Shown here piece by piece: positions 22,516 to 33,385 of a stretch of 64,000 bases of DNA (the stretch's first letter is position 1; every line of letters begins with the position of its first letter). The notes beneath the pieces were generated by a model that saw nothing but the letters and a program-made list of their open reading frames with translations, was not told the origin of the DNA and searched no databases. The DNA comes from Heterodera schachtii (lineage: Eukaryota > Nematoda > Chromadorea > Rhabditida > Heteroderidae). The stretch is from positions 1,487,787 through 1,551,786 of the forward strand of contig SIJG01000001.1 of the NCBI GenBank assembly GCA_023374025.1. The letters are read 5' to 3'. The translations under genes were made by a program, and so were the position numbers.

Positions 22516-24085
22516 CGGTGCTATGTCGAAGGACAAAAAGTGCAAAAATCAATCATTTGATTTTTTCATATGATTTTTTATAAAATAATATTGCACATAA
22601 TATTATATTCATTTACATTTGTATTTATTATAATATAATTTAAAATTTATTTAGTATATAATAGATGATAATGAAATTTAAAGCAAAATAATCCAATTCG
22701 AAATTATACCCAAACAAAATTTTATCAGTTAAACTTTACAATAAATCATATGAAAATTTTGTAAGATATTCTTAAAATGGAATCAGAGTTCTTTTGGTTC
22801 TAAAATGACTTCGAAATGTCCCGGAGAGTTATAAAAAAATGCGGATACTCTTGCTAGATCCTGTGGATCATTTAACTAAAATATTTAGCCACGAATGCTT
22901 TAATATCAATAAATGAATATTTTTTATTATTTAAAAATAAATTTAATTTAAAAATAGAAAATTACACTAATATTCATCGTTGGGCTATAGTACTGCCATA
23001 AGTATTGGTTTCCATTAATTTCTTTTTTGCAAATTACCACATTGATGCCAAACATTTTTGCGGCAATAAGGGCATCAACTTCGTTAAACCATTTAAGTTG
23101 TTGTCCAGCATTTTCTGCCGGAGTTTTTTTTGCCTCTATATCAGGGGTGCGATCTGTCCTTATTTATAAGATTTGTCCTTATTTGGAGGGTCCAAATCTT
23201 ACACAATAAAAATGTCCTTATTTGTAAGATTTGTCCTTATTTCGGGCTATTGTTCTTATTTTGTTCTTATTTCTTAAAATTCTTCAGAAAATTTGTAATT
23301 TTATGGCGTAATGTCACTTAGATTTTCAAAAAATTTCCACGGCGGTGCCTAACGGCACCGCCGAACCCCAAAAATACTTTGTTTTCTTAAAAATTGGCTC
23401 AGAATCACAAATTTTGGACAATTTTTGAACAAAATCTGTTAAAAATTATACTCGAATTTTCAAAAATTTTCCCGGCGGCGCCTATCGGCACCGCCTGCCT
23501 TACGCCACGCTTGTTCCAAAAAGTCTTTGAAAAATGCACCGCAAAAAAAAATTCGTAAAAATCTGATATTTTTTTTTGAGCCCGATTGCATTAAAATGTA
23601 CGATTTGCGTATTTCCTCCCCAAAATGGTTAAAAATGATCATGTGAGTGTGAGGCGAAAAATATGAAAGTTGATTCTTATATTAATTGAATAAAGTGTTA
23701 TACAAGCGATTTAAAGCAATTTTGCAAAATGTCCTTATTTTGAACCCAAAAATCTTATTTTTTGGCCTTGATGTTCTTATTTTGAAAATTTTTCGATCGC
23801 ACCCCTGCTCTATATGTAACCGGGCTTCAAGAATATCTTACAAAATTTTCATATGATTTATTGTAAAGTTTAACTGATAAAATTTTGTTTGGGTATAATT
23901 TCGAATTGGATTATTTTGCTTTAAATTTCATTATCATCTATTATATACTAAATAAATTTTAAATTATATTATAATAAATACAAATGTAAATGAATATAAT
24001 ATTATGTGCAATATTATTTTATAAAAAATCATATGAAAAAATCAAATGATTGATTTTTGCACTTTTTGTCCTTCGACTCACCACG
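22516..24085. mobile_element. Large foldback MITE with a nested hAT insertion
   Basis: Arms of about 260 bp are near-perfect inverted repeats: left begins CGGTGCTATGTCGAAGGACA, right ends TCCTTCGACTCACCACG. The 8-bp duplication GAATAGGG is perfect (22508-22515, 24086-24093). The duplicated target includes the first bases of a family-B element (TAGGGCTGCC), showing insertion into it. The centre is occupied by the family C copy at 23142-23807. No coding capacity. Confidence 0.88.
23142..23807. mobile_element. hAT-type MITE, family C copy 3
   Basis: Ends CAGGGGTGCGATCTGTCC and CGATCGCACCCCTG; perfect 8-bp duplication CTCTATAT (23134-23141, 23808-23815). It carries TTATTT/TCCTTATTT repeats where copy 2 has TTCTGATTT, and two core modules (23339-23364, 23471-23496). 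Confidence 0.95.
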
Positions 24086-24088
24086 GAA

Positions 24089-24202
24089 TAGGGCTGCCAA
24101 TTTTATGTAAATACATATTTTTTCCTGGATTCTCCATGTTCTAAATAGTAGGAAAAACACTTTCTTTTCTGTGTTTCCGAACAAAAGTTGGGACATTTAT
24201 TT
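24089..24202. mobile_element. Family B copy 4, truncated left arm
   Basis: TAGGGCTGCCAATTTTATGT, CTGGATTCTCCATG and AACACTTTC match the left arm of the copies at 1909, 2650 and 6919. It is interrupted at its start by the foldback element and cut off at the MITE at 24203; the rest of the element is not found beyond 24864. Confidence 0.85.
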
Positions 24203-24856
24203 GGTGCTGGGTCGTTACTTAAAAACCATCATAATAAGAAATCAATATTCCTTTAATTAATTATATGATTACAATTTGAAATTACATGAGTTAATTACAA
24301 TTTGAAAGCAAATAATTATTTATTTATCCCTTTTATATTTTATTGCTTTCCTCAAATTCACACATTTTTTATTTGGAATAAAATTTACCGATTATTTTAG
24401 CTTTATTTTTAAAAAATATTTCAGCCTTGCTTAAGGGCAAACAACAAGCATTTTAAGCAATAAGCATGGAGAAATGTTCAAAGGTCCATCCATCTTTGAT
24501 GCGTGCCACAAGAACACTGCGATTTGTGCAGCTCTTGTGTGTCGTTTTCGGCTGCCGTTTTTATCTGACCCAAAAAATTTTAAATTGATAAATTTTTGAT
24601 TTTTATACCAAAAAACCAAAGCTTTCAAGGTTTGCGATTGACCAACGCTGGCCAATCTGTTGAAACATATACTCATTTTTTAATGACGTATTTCCGGCGA
24701 TTAAATCATGCAATTAGTCGCGCAATATTGATTATGATGGTTTTTTAAGTAACGACCAAATTCATTATGATGGTTTTTTAAGTAACGACCAAATTCATTA
24801 TGATGGTTTTTTAAGTAACGCCCATTATGATGGTTTTTAAGTAATGACATAGCACC
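24203..24856. mobile_element. MITE with GGTGCTGGGTCGTTAC ends and terminal minirepeats
   Basis: Left end GGTGCTGGGTCGTTACTTAA, right end TTAAGTAATGACATAGCACC; 8-bp duplication ATTTATTT (24195-24202, 24857-24864). Near the right end the terminal motif ATTATGATGGTTTTTTAAGT is repeated four times in tandem (24728-24845, about 36-bp unit). Ends resemble those of the foldback element (GGTGCTATGTC) and motifs at 35929 and 36431. Confidence 0.85.
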
Positions 24857-25316
24857 ATTTATTTATCCACCATTTGTCCCTTTTTTGCTACAGTCCATGT
24901 CCATTCTCTTCGACATCATTCATGTAAATCATCAACACACCCTTAATTGGAAAATATCAGAGGCGCATTTATTTTTTGTTTCTTCGATTTAACAATGAAT
25001 TTGTTAGTTTTACCTCATTATCTGTGTTTGAACGATTGGCGGGGCGAACATTACCATTCCACTGCCGCTACCGACAAAACTAGGAAAAGTGCAAGCACGA
25101 GGATAATAGCATAACCACCTCCAACAAACCTCGACTACCATCACCTCCACCTCCACCACCTCGACGCTCAACTGTATTGATTCTATTGCTGCGCAGTATT
25201 TTCTGTTCCTCGAGAGGCGTCTAATTAAACAATTATTATTTTTAATTGCTGTTCTATTTGTGCACTACAGTAAATTATTTATATCTCTCTCTCTCTCTTT
25301 ATCCATACGGTTTCAG

Positions 25317-25436
25317 CTCCTGCTGGTCATTGTGGTGCAACAGCAGGGCTTCCGCCCGGCAATTGTCATGAATGTGCCCTGTTTCGGTGGCCGACACCCC
25401 CAGCAGTTCAACAACACATTTTCAACGGATGAACAA
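25317..25436 (+). CDS. Possible single exon with hydrophobic leader
   Basis: Good acceptor (GGTTTCAG) and donor (GAACAA then GTGATG) enclose 120 nt coding LLLVIVVQQQGFRPAIVM, then NVPCFGGRHPQQFNNTFSTD. The hydrophobic stretch could be a signal or membrane segment, like that of the gene at 34594. No partner exons found; a (TC)n run lies just upstream. Also on the minus strand, 25036-25130 encodes a hydrophobic run (AIILVLALFLVLSVAAVEW) that might be a TM exon. Confidence 0.3.
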
Positions 25437-25864
25437 GTGATGCCGGGATTTTTTGTGCCTTTATCTTTAAAATTTTAATTTTATATGAATTAGTATTTGA
25501 AAAACGAGAAGTGCATAGGTCCTTGAAAAGATCAAATTTGTTGTAAAGAATGATCAAATGTGTAACATGGGCATAATTCAAAAGCTCGCTATTTTTAAAA
25601 CGATTTCTGCTGGGTAATTAAGCAATTCCCAAAAAAAAAAAAAGTTTAAATATGAAGCAAAGTCAAAATTTTGAGCGTTCTTTGTTTATATTTTTTAATT
25701 AATGTTGGCGAAATTTGTGATTTTTGGGAAAGCTAAAAGAGCTTGATAAAATTTTTACGAAGATACTGTAAGAGAGAGTCGGGTTGGCTCCCAGAGTCCC
25801 AAAAGCACTTTAGCCAACACACCGCTGCGCGACGACGCGCTTCTATACCAAATGTGATGGAAAC

Positions 25865-26548
25865 TAGAGCCCGGCGCGGGACGGGATCCCGGGCGGGGTT
25901 TTGCGGGATCCCAATCCGCAATCCCGCATTTTTTGGGAAATGCGGGATTTGCGGGATTTATACCTGCGGGATCCCGTCCCGCAAAATTTTGAGTTCAAAT
26001 CTCGCAGCGGGATCCGCAATTTGATTATTTGTGCGGGATTCTGTGGGATTTTATTGATTTTTTTTTGAAAATTTTTAATGACAAAATGCCAAATATTTTT
26101 GAATAATTTTTTAACAAATTCAATCAAATTAAAGTCATTTTTCTCTCAAATTTCATCTAGAATTTTCAAAAAATTTCCCGGCGGCGCCTGTCCGCACCGC
26201 CGGACCGGCTTTCACTTATTAACTCGGTAGAAATTGAGTCCAAAAGTGCGATATTTGGTCTTTTTTTGGACAAAATCAGTTAAGAAATTGAAAAACTTTC
26301 AAAAAATTTTTCCCAGCGGCGCTTATCGGCACCGGACCCTCTGTTCCCGAAAAGTTTTTGAAAAAGCGCGCCGCAAAAACGACTTAAACCCATTAACCCC
26401 TTTCAACGTATACCGCCAGCCTCTAAAATTTCTTTTTTTAAATTGTCAGGTATATTTGTTTTTTTTTGGAGTTTTTCAAAATTTAATTCAAAAATTTTCA
26501 GTACCAATCCCGCATCGGGATCCGCAAATTTGAAATTTCTGGGCTCTA
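25865..26548. mobile_element. hAT-type MITE with TAGAGCCC ends
   Basis: Left TAGAGCCCGGCGCGGGACGG, right TTTCTGGGCTCTA; perfect 8-bp duplication ATGGAAAC (25857-25864, 26549-26556). Both arms contain GCGGGATCC-type repeats; the centre has two GGCGGCGCC/ACCGCCGG core modules (26176-26201, 26313-26335). No transposase. Confidence 0.92.
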
Positions 26549-26556
26549 ATGGAAAC

Positions 26557-27696
26557 CCATACCTTTAGTCGGTGACATCAGATGGACAGGAATTGGAGAG
26601 AATTGCTACCAAAATGATAGCTTCAACAGCAGAGGGAAAAAGCATTTTTTTGATTGGAAATTTAATAATAGTTTTAATGTGAAATCAAACTATTTATATT
26701 ACCAGGAATATAAAGTTCATAATAGTGTAATGAATTCAGGATATGTCCTGAATTTTTAATTTTGCCGCAATTTAAAAAATCACGTGAATCCAGCATGAAA
26801 TCAATGCAAATGTTGGCCCGTCCTGATTTGTTGGATTTGTTCTGACTTTTGAGGAATCATGCTAACCAAGCATTAAAACGTGCCAATTTGGCGCTCCCAA
26901 TCCTGTTTTATTAACTTAGTTGTCACTTTGGAAATGTCTTGATTTTTAGAGATTTGTCCTGAATTAGCGATTGGCAATTGAAAATAAAAATGAATGCCCT
27001 CCTGTTGATTATTACAATTACCCTGAATCGGAGATAGGCAAACAGAAAATCAAAATGTCTGAAATGTTTTGAATTTTGAGGAATCACGCAAACGCAGCAT
27101 TGACAAGCTAAAAAAGTAAATTGTCCTTATTTTTCCTATTTATGCTAAATTCACAATTTTCATTTTTGAATACCCATAATATTTTCTTTAATTTCAATAA
27201 AAGAGATAATTGCGGAAAGGTATTTTTTATCCTAAATCAATTTATCTTAATAAAAATGTTTTTAAAATTAATTTTTTCCCCGTGACTGCTGTCCCCCGGC
27301 GAATGGTCCTCTCCCCGTGCCCCGTTCGAGATGATCCTCCCCGTCAACATTATCGCATTTTCCGCAATCCCAGTTTGGAGCATTAAAGACCCATTTTTTT
27401 AAAAGTTTTATTTTGAAGTGAAAATTTTCAACTGATTTTTAGCTTTTTTTGTTTTTATAAATTTTATATGAAAAAAACTCATAATAAAAATAATGATGAT
27501 CAATTAATTATAGGACAATAAATAAAAAGTTAAGAAATGAAAACATTAAGTATGTTAATTCCCTAGAGATTAGAGCACCAAAAGAATAATAATAATAATA
27601 ATTAAAGAACAATAATTAAGGGGAGATGAAAAGACAAAAAGCATAGCGAGATTACGTAATTTATTTTCCTTATTATTAAATTTTGGTTTTCTACCG
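26557..27696. other. AT-rich intergenic, no gene seen
   Basis: Holds loose repeats of TCCTGAATTT / GAGGAATCATGC (26740-27090), a GC patch at 27285-27340 and an (AAT)n run at 27586. No exon with splice context on either strand. Confidence 0.4.
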
Positions 27697-29240
27697 CTAA
27701 TCGCTGTCATAATCATTAGCCAACTCATTAGCAAGGTTGTATTTGAAGTTTGGACCAAAATATGCTACAATCTCGGCGTGGCGGAACGGCAGCGAGACAC
27801 ACGGAAACAAATTGCAAACGGTGCGGACAAAAAGTCCGGAAGTGTCTGAAAATTTAAAATTTTAAAATGAATTTGGACGATTAAATTTAATTGTTTTGTG
27901 ATATTCCTACCCAAGCGCTGCCCATTCTTTGTGTAAATGATTTGGCGAGTGTCCAAATTCACCCCACACCCGACAACATCTCCAGCAGAAAATGATGGCA
28001 AATCACCGGACACAAACCGACGATTACCTGTAATTTTCGGAAAAATAAAAGGCAAATTGCGTAAAAAACACAATTTTTAATTGCAGTAAAATTACCAGAA
28101 TGTCCCCAGAAATTGGCACAATCGAATAGGCCAGTGCCGTAGGCGTATGTCCCATTGTAAGTGCCGACCATTTCGTTTAATGGCATCTGCTCGGTGGCAA
28201 GTCCAATGGCAATCCTACTGTAAAAAAATAGGTAAAAATGTTGGAATTCAAAGACTTGCAAAAATATCTTTAAAAAAAATTCTCATTTCTTGAAGGGAAT
28301 AATACGGTAATTCTTTTAATATTTTGATTGCGAATTTTGCGACAAAAAGAGGTAGAAAGCAGACACTATGCCAAATAATTTCGTGAAATAAATTGCAATT
28401 TTCTAAGAAATTTCGCATAAATCCTTAGGCATTACCCGTTTAATACAAAATTATAGGGGTTTACAACTGTAACGCACCAACGATTGAGGTCACCCGTGCA
28501 TAAAATTTTGACTTCGAAGTAGAAAATTCCCCGCCTCGGAATTGGCTGTTTGGCCAGCACAGTTCGCCAATCTGAAAATTCAAATATTAAAATTTAAAAT
28601 TAAATAAACGAAATGATTTTTAGCAAAAGTACCTCGTTCACCACCGCCACAAATTTCGCCCTCCTTTTTGACCATCAATTCGTCGAGCCAAATTTTGGGG
28701 TGGCAACGTAAGATATCCCAATGATTATCAGGTGTTAAACCTGAAAATTCATAATTTATTAAATTTTTTATTTTAATTTTCACATTTGTTGCTTAAAGAG
28801 AGATTAATTTCATGGGTTCGTAGTTCCGGAAAATACAAACTATTTTTATCATTAACAAACATATTTTTAGTAAGCGAAAATATTAAAAAAAATTCTCAAA
28901 AAATCGTGGGGTTGTAAGATCAAATTTTTAATTTATTGTAATTAAATTAAACAGTAAAAAAAGATTTACCGAAACAAAATGGAAAGTATTTAAATTTTAT
29001 CAAGTTTCATAATTATTATTTAAAAATTGAGGATAAAATAAAAAATAAGCAAAATAAGTAAAATTTAATTAATTTTCAGTTCTTTATTTCAAGGGTGTGG
29101 GACGGAAATACAGTAGTAATTTAGACTGTATTACCATTTCCATTTTGTCGTTGCCGTTCCCTGCGCTCCAATTCGGCAATTCTGATTTGTAAGTTGTGAA
29201 TTTGTGAACTTGAGACAGTTTCGTAACCATAATATGACAT
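27697..29240 (-). CDS. SPRY-domain protein with coiled-coil leader (RBP/SPRYSEC-like)
   Basis: Six exons close perfectly in phase: 29240-29135, 28740-28633, 28571-28478, 28214-28096, 28027-27911, 27845-27697; 230 residues. Exon 1 reads [13 protein letters not shown] then a short amphipathic helix ([16 protein letters not shown]). The SPRY domain starts [20 protein letters not shown], continues with [34 protein letters not shown], then [20 protein letters not shown], and ends in [18 protein letters not shown]. This layout and the LTPxNxWD start are typical of the expanded SPRY/RanBP-like families of potato cyst nematodes, some of which are secreted effectors (SPRYSECs). This copy has no signal peptide, so it may be cytoplasmic; SPRY domains act as protein-binding modules. 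ATG chosen because it opens exon 1 and phases match. Confidence 0.88.
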
Positions 29241-30856
29241 ACTAATTACGAGCAATGAAAATCAAATAAGCTGAATATTTAATTACATAATTCATTACCA
29301 ATTTTAAAACCCCATAAGTTCAATTTGTCCATTGTTCGCCATTTTAATAAAATATAAAAATGGGATGGAAAATTGGAAAACTCTTTTTATTAGTGCTTTT
29401 TTGGTCTATAAAAATTAAAAGTAAATTTTTGTCTTTTACTAACAATTAGTAATGTGATGAGTGTGGTCGTGTGTGGTGACTGGCCGTAAATCGTGCACAA
29501 AAGCCCATTTAAATCTGATGAATAGAATGAAAATGGAGAATAGAGAACGGGTGGGCAATGCCACCAATTGAATAAAAGCTGCTGCTGAACTGCCTTTGGG
29601 AAAATGAACACAAAAAATCGGAAATCGGTGAAATAATTGAAGCAAAGAAATTTACATAAATTTAAAAGTAGAAAAATGGACTAAAATAAAACGTAAAAAA
29701 TTTATAAAATTAATTAGTGGAATTTAAATTGGTTTATCTTTCAAATTAAATTCAACTTTTTATTAAAAAAATTGACAATTATTCTGTTAAATTTTAAACT
29801 CTTTCTTCATGATTAATTTTTTTGTGGTCAGTAATTATTGAGCAGAGGTCCTTCTCCACATATTTTTTGTACAATTATTCAGCAAAAAAGCTATGCTTTT
29901 TTCGATTGCTTGTACTAAAAAATCAAATTTTCTAAAAAAATTAAATTAATTTTTTAAAGTAATATAAAATTCACCTTCTTTGTTTTTTGTTGGAAAAAAG
30001 CAAAGGCTAAAATAAACAATTTAATTCAAAATTAATTCTATCAAAAAATTTTAAAACAAATATCAAATTCAAGCTTTTTATGAAAAATTTTAGTTTAATG
30101 GGAGGAAGTTTGGCAAAATTTTGTCAATTTGTCTGAATATTACCTTATAAAATTTAAAAATACTCCACCATTTCATGTAAAATTTAAAATTTTTTGTGAT
30201 TGTTTTTAAAATCGTTATTTCGTCATTTTTTTAATTTTATTCACCCAATTTCGAATTTTTACACAGTTTTTGGTTTTTTATAGTTAAATAAATTTTTTTT
30301 TTTTTACAATTTTTCGTGCAAATTTATGCGCATATTTTGCATTTTTCAGAGCAGACAACGCATAACTCTAATTGTGATTTTTTGGTCGTAATAGCGACAC
30401 TCACCTAATTTCATTACCTAGAAAATTATCAGAAACAAACTGCTTATTGTTAGATTCTAAATATTTCAGTTCGGAATTTGAAAAATTGGCTTCGAGACTT
30501 GGTGATGGACTTGGATCGAGATTTCCTGACTGAAAGTCCCATTATGAAGGGATTCCCGGTCGCCGGTGCTCTCCAAAACATGAGCGGAGAGTCTCAGGAA
30601 AATCTCACCGAGGCCCGGTTTCAAACTCCCTCCTATTTCAAAAAAATGTTTACCTAAAAATTAGAATTGTAATTAAAATTGTATAAAAATTAATGTTTGC
30701 CTGCATAATTTATAATTTTCTTACATTAAAACAAATTAAAAAATAACATTTTTCAAATGAAAGCATATCATTTCATTGGTTATTAAGCTGCTGTGGTGTT
30801 TAGAACTGTGAGGCCACGCCTAGTGATCGGATAAGCGATTGACGGTTTGATCAGAT
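29241..30856. other. AT-rich intergenic, no gene seen
   Basis: Upstream region of the SPRY gene (5' side, left to right from 29241). Short ORFs at 29390-29645 lack splice context. A GC-richer patch at 30530-30620 (GGGATTCCCGGTCGCCGG) could not be assigned. Part of the receptor gene's 3' end might extend to about 30700. Confidence 0.35.
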
Positions 30857-31805
30857 TCAAATAAAACGCATTGATAAATAGCCGCCCACATTAATGACAA
30901 TGATGCAAAAAAGTGCACGGAAAACGCGCTGATTGACCTCTTCAGCGGATGGCAAACCTAATGAACGAGAAATTGATCTGGGTACATTATCAAATTACAG
31001 TATCATTCACCGGAAGATTTCGCTTTTACCACAAATCCAACTAACAAATAAACAATGATTGTCAATGGGACGAGCGAAGTTCGAAGAATTGATGGGTTGG
31101 GGACCTTAAATTTAAAGATTTATATTTGATTTTGGATATACAAAAAGCTTGAAAAAATCGATAAGACATCCCGTGATCAGCTGATCGCCATACAAATCGA
31201 TACTTTCATATAAAGTTACACAAAAACCAACGCAGAAGGCAATACAGATAAGCGTTATCATGGTCAAATACAATCGTATTTTGTGTTTGTTGTGGCTGAA
31301 AAAATGAAAAATATCAGCGTTATCATTAGAGCTCGGAACTCTATATGGACATAAATAAAATCGCAAAATATGCGCATAAATAAAAATTATTATTTTTGAG
31401 AAATCCCACAAATAAAATTTTTTGGGAAATTTTCTGTCCTTAAAGGTCAAAATGGCCGCTTTAACAAATGGTGCCGTTTTAAGAGAGGATTTTTTGAAAA
31501 AATACCAAAATATGCGTATAAAATATGTATAAATCGCAAAATATGCATATGGAAATGCGTCATTGAAGCGTCAAATTAAGCTAAAAATATGTTTTCGTGC
31601 GTTTCAGGCCTTTTACAGTTCAGAAAAAACATGTTGTGTATATAATTCCGAGCTCTATTTACCATTATCAAATTAGTTTTTTTAATACATACATTTCATA
31701 AAAAAATATTCCGATCTGTCTGTCAATGCCAATGAAAAGCATGGCCGGGTAAATTCCACGTAGCAGCAAAGTGCCAAAAGGTAATTGACGGTGCCGTGAA
31801 GGGAC
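30857..31805 (-). CDS. Serpentine (7TM) receptor fragment, nematode chemoreceptor-like
   Basis: Four exons in phase: 31805-31689 (SLHGTVNYLLALCCYVEFTR), 31295-31142 (HKIRLYLTMITLICIAFCVG, then DLYGDQLITGCLIDFF), 31104-31011 (NPSILRTSLVPLTIIVYLLV) and 30957-30857 (EEVNQRVFRALFCIIVINVG). The hydrophobic segments, the NxxxxL at a TM2-like helix, and the basic loop before a TM6-like helix fit a rhodopsin-type nematode receptor such as the srsx or srv groups. TM1 and TM7 are not seen, so the gene is incomplete, degenerate, or has exons I missed. A TAGAG-type MITE lies in the intron between the first two exons. Confidence 0.55.
31327..31657. mobile_element. hAT-type MITE with TAGAGCTCGG ends
   Basis: Ends TAGAGCTCGGAACTCTATAT and TATATAATTCCGAGCTCTA; flanks GTTATCAT / TTTACCAT match at 6 of 8 positions. 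The interior repeats AATCGCAAAATATGC. Lies in an intron of the receptor gene. 331 bp. Confidence 0.75.
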
Positions 31806-32020
31806 CTAATTAAAAGCAAAAGAAAATTAAATTTATATTTAAGGCAGGGCTCCCCACTTAAAATTTTCAAAATCATCATTGGCCTACAAAAAAGGCCTAC
31901 CAAAAACTAGTATTTGGGATGAAGAAAACACTTTGGAAATTTTTTATTCGAAATGAAAAAAAATTTAAAAAAATTTTTTTTGGGACGCATTTTGAGCTTG
32001 GAGTATTGGTAGCAGTTTAC

Positions 32021-32557
32021 TAGAGATCGGTATTTTGAAAAAAGCCTGGACCTGGACCTGGACCTGGACCTGGATTCCATGTTGGACCTGGACCTGGATT
32101 TCCTGGACAAAAATCCAGGAAAATCCAGGTCCAGGAAAAATCCAGGCTCCTCGGGACCTGGATCCAGGCCTGGACCTGGATTTTTTGAAACTCATTTTAA
32201 AAATTAAAAAAATGTTTGAAAAAATTAATTATTTGCTTAGAAACATTTAAAAATATCTAATTTATAATAATAATGTGTTTTTAAATTTCTTTAATCTTTT
32301 TTTGAAAACTCGAAAAAACATCGGTCACTTAAAATAATAAATTCTAAAATTTTGTCCAGGAAAATCCAGGTTTTTTCGTGTTTTGCCTGGACCTGGACCT
32401 GGATTTTTTTTCACATTTGACCTGGACCTGGATTTCCTGGACAAAAATCCAGGAAAATCCAGGTCCAGGAAAAATCCAGGTTGCCGAAAAATGGCCTGGA
32501 CCTGGACCTGGATCCAGGAAAAATCCAGGCCTGGATCCAGGTCCAGGCCGATCTCTA
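32021..32557. mobile_element. hAT-type MITE built of CCTGGA repeats (TAGAGATCGG ends)
   Basis: Ends TAGAGATCGG and CCGATCTCTA; perfect 8-bp duplication CAGTTTAC (32013-32020, 32558-32565). Both arms consist of CCTGGACCTGGA tandems with embedded AATCCAGGAAAATCCAGG in both orientations, so each arm is itself palindromic. The repetitive ORFs (PGPGPG, WTWTWTW) are artefacts. Confidence 0.92.
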
Positions 32558-32879
32558 CAGTTTACATAAAAATTGCCATTTTTGAGAATTTTTTCAAAAA
32601 ATAAGCATAAATCAACAAACTTTCTCATAAATGCAGCAAAAATTGGCAAATCAGCATTTCAAAAAAAAAATATATATACAGCTTTATGGCCCAGAGCCGA
32701 AAATGGTCGAAATATATACCAATCGATAGCAATAAGTCTGTAATGGAAGAATCCGAAAGAATTTTTTTGCGGAAACCAATCCCTGAAGAGTTACAGACCC
32801 GGGACGGAAATGGCCAAATGGCTTTGGGGCTGAACCTTCCACTGACTTAAAAAGCATGAAAATGCGACAAAATGCATAT

Positions 32880-33385
32880 AAATCGATTCCGCACAGTCTG
32901 TTAATAAAGAATCCGAAAAATTTTTTGGATAAAAATGAAATTTAAAAAAGTTATGGGTCCTCAAAAATCTCAAAAAATGACTTTGATTAAAAAATAAATT
33001 TCGGTGAGCCAAAAAAAACGTAAAACACCAGGTTTTTGAACTTCGCAAAAGGGAGCATGCGAAGACGGAGCAAGTAGTGGGGCGAGACGGAGGGCGGAGG
33101 AAAAAGTCTGACGAGCGCCACAGGCGGTTGACTGCGGGGGCCCGAAGGGCCCCCGCCAATCAGTCAACCGCCTGCGGATCACGCGCGGACTTCTTCCGTA
33201 GCCCGTAGTCTCGCCCCACCTACTGGCCGCCGTAGTCGAGTGTGCGGCGGTTTTTTAGCGCAATAAGCTAAATTCAATCTTTTATATTTGATTTTTTCCT
33301 TTTTTTCTGACTGAATCGGTTTATAACAGTTTTAACGATTTTGAGGAGCCATAACTTTTTTAAATTTCATTTTTATCCACAAATT
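32880..33385. repeat. Foldback repeat with GC-rich hairpin core
   Basis: Arms: AAAATGAAATTTAAAAAAGT then TATGG (32934-32958) against ACTTTTTTAAATTTCATTTT (33354-33373). The core 33050-33250 is GC-rich and contains a near-perfect stem, GGCGGTTGACTG...CAGTCAACCGCC around CGGGGGCCCGAAGGGCCCCCG (33121-33175). Possibly a MITE; a related stretch precedes it from about 32690. Confidence 0.6.

Noticed and set aside
32035..32649. Repetitive ORFs (WTWTWT, PGPGPG, SRSRSR) on both strands
   Set aside because: They are the frames of the CCTGGA tandem repeats inside a MITE bounded by a target duplication; no splice or start context.
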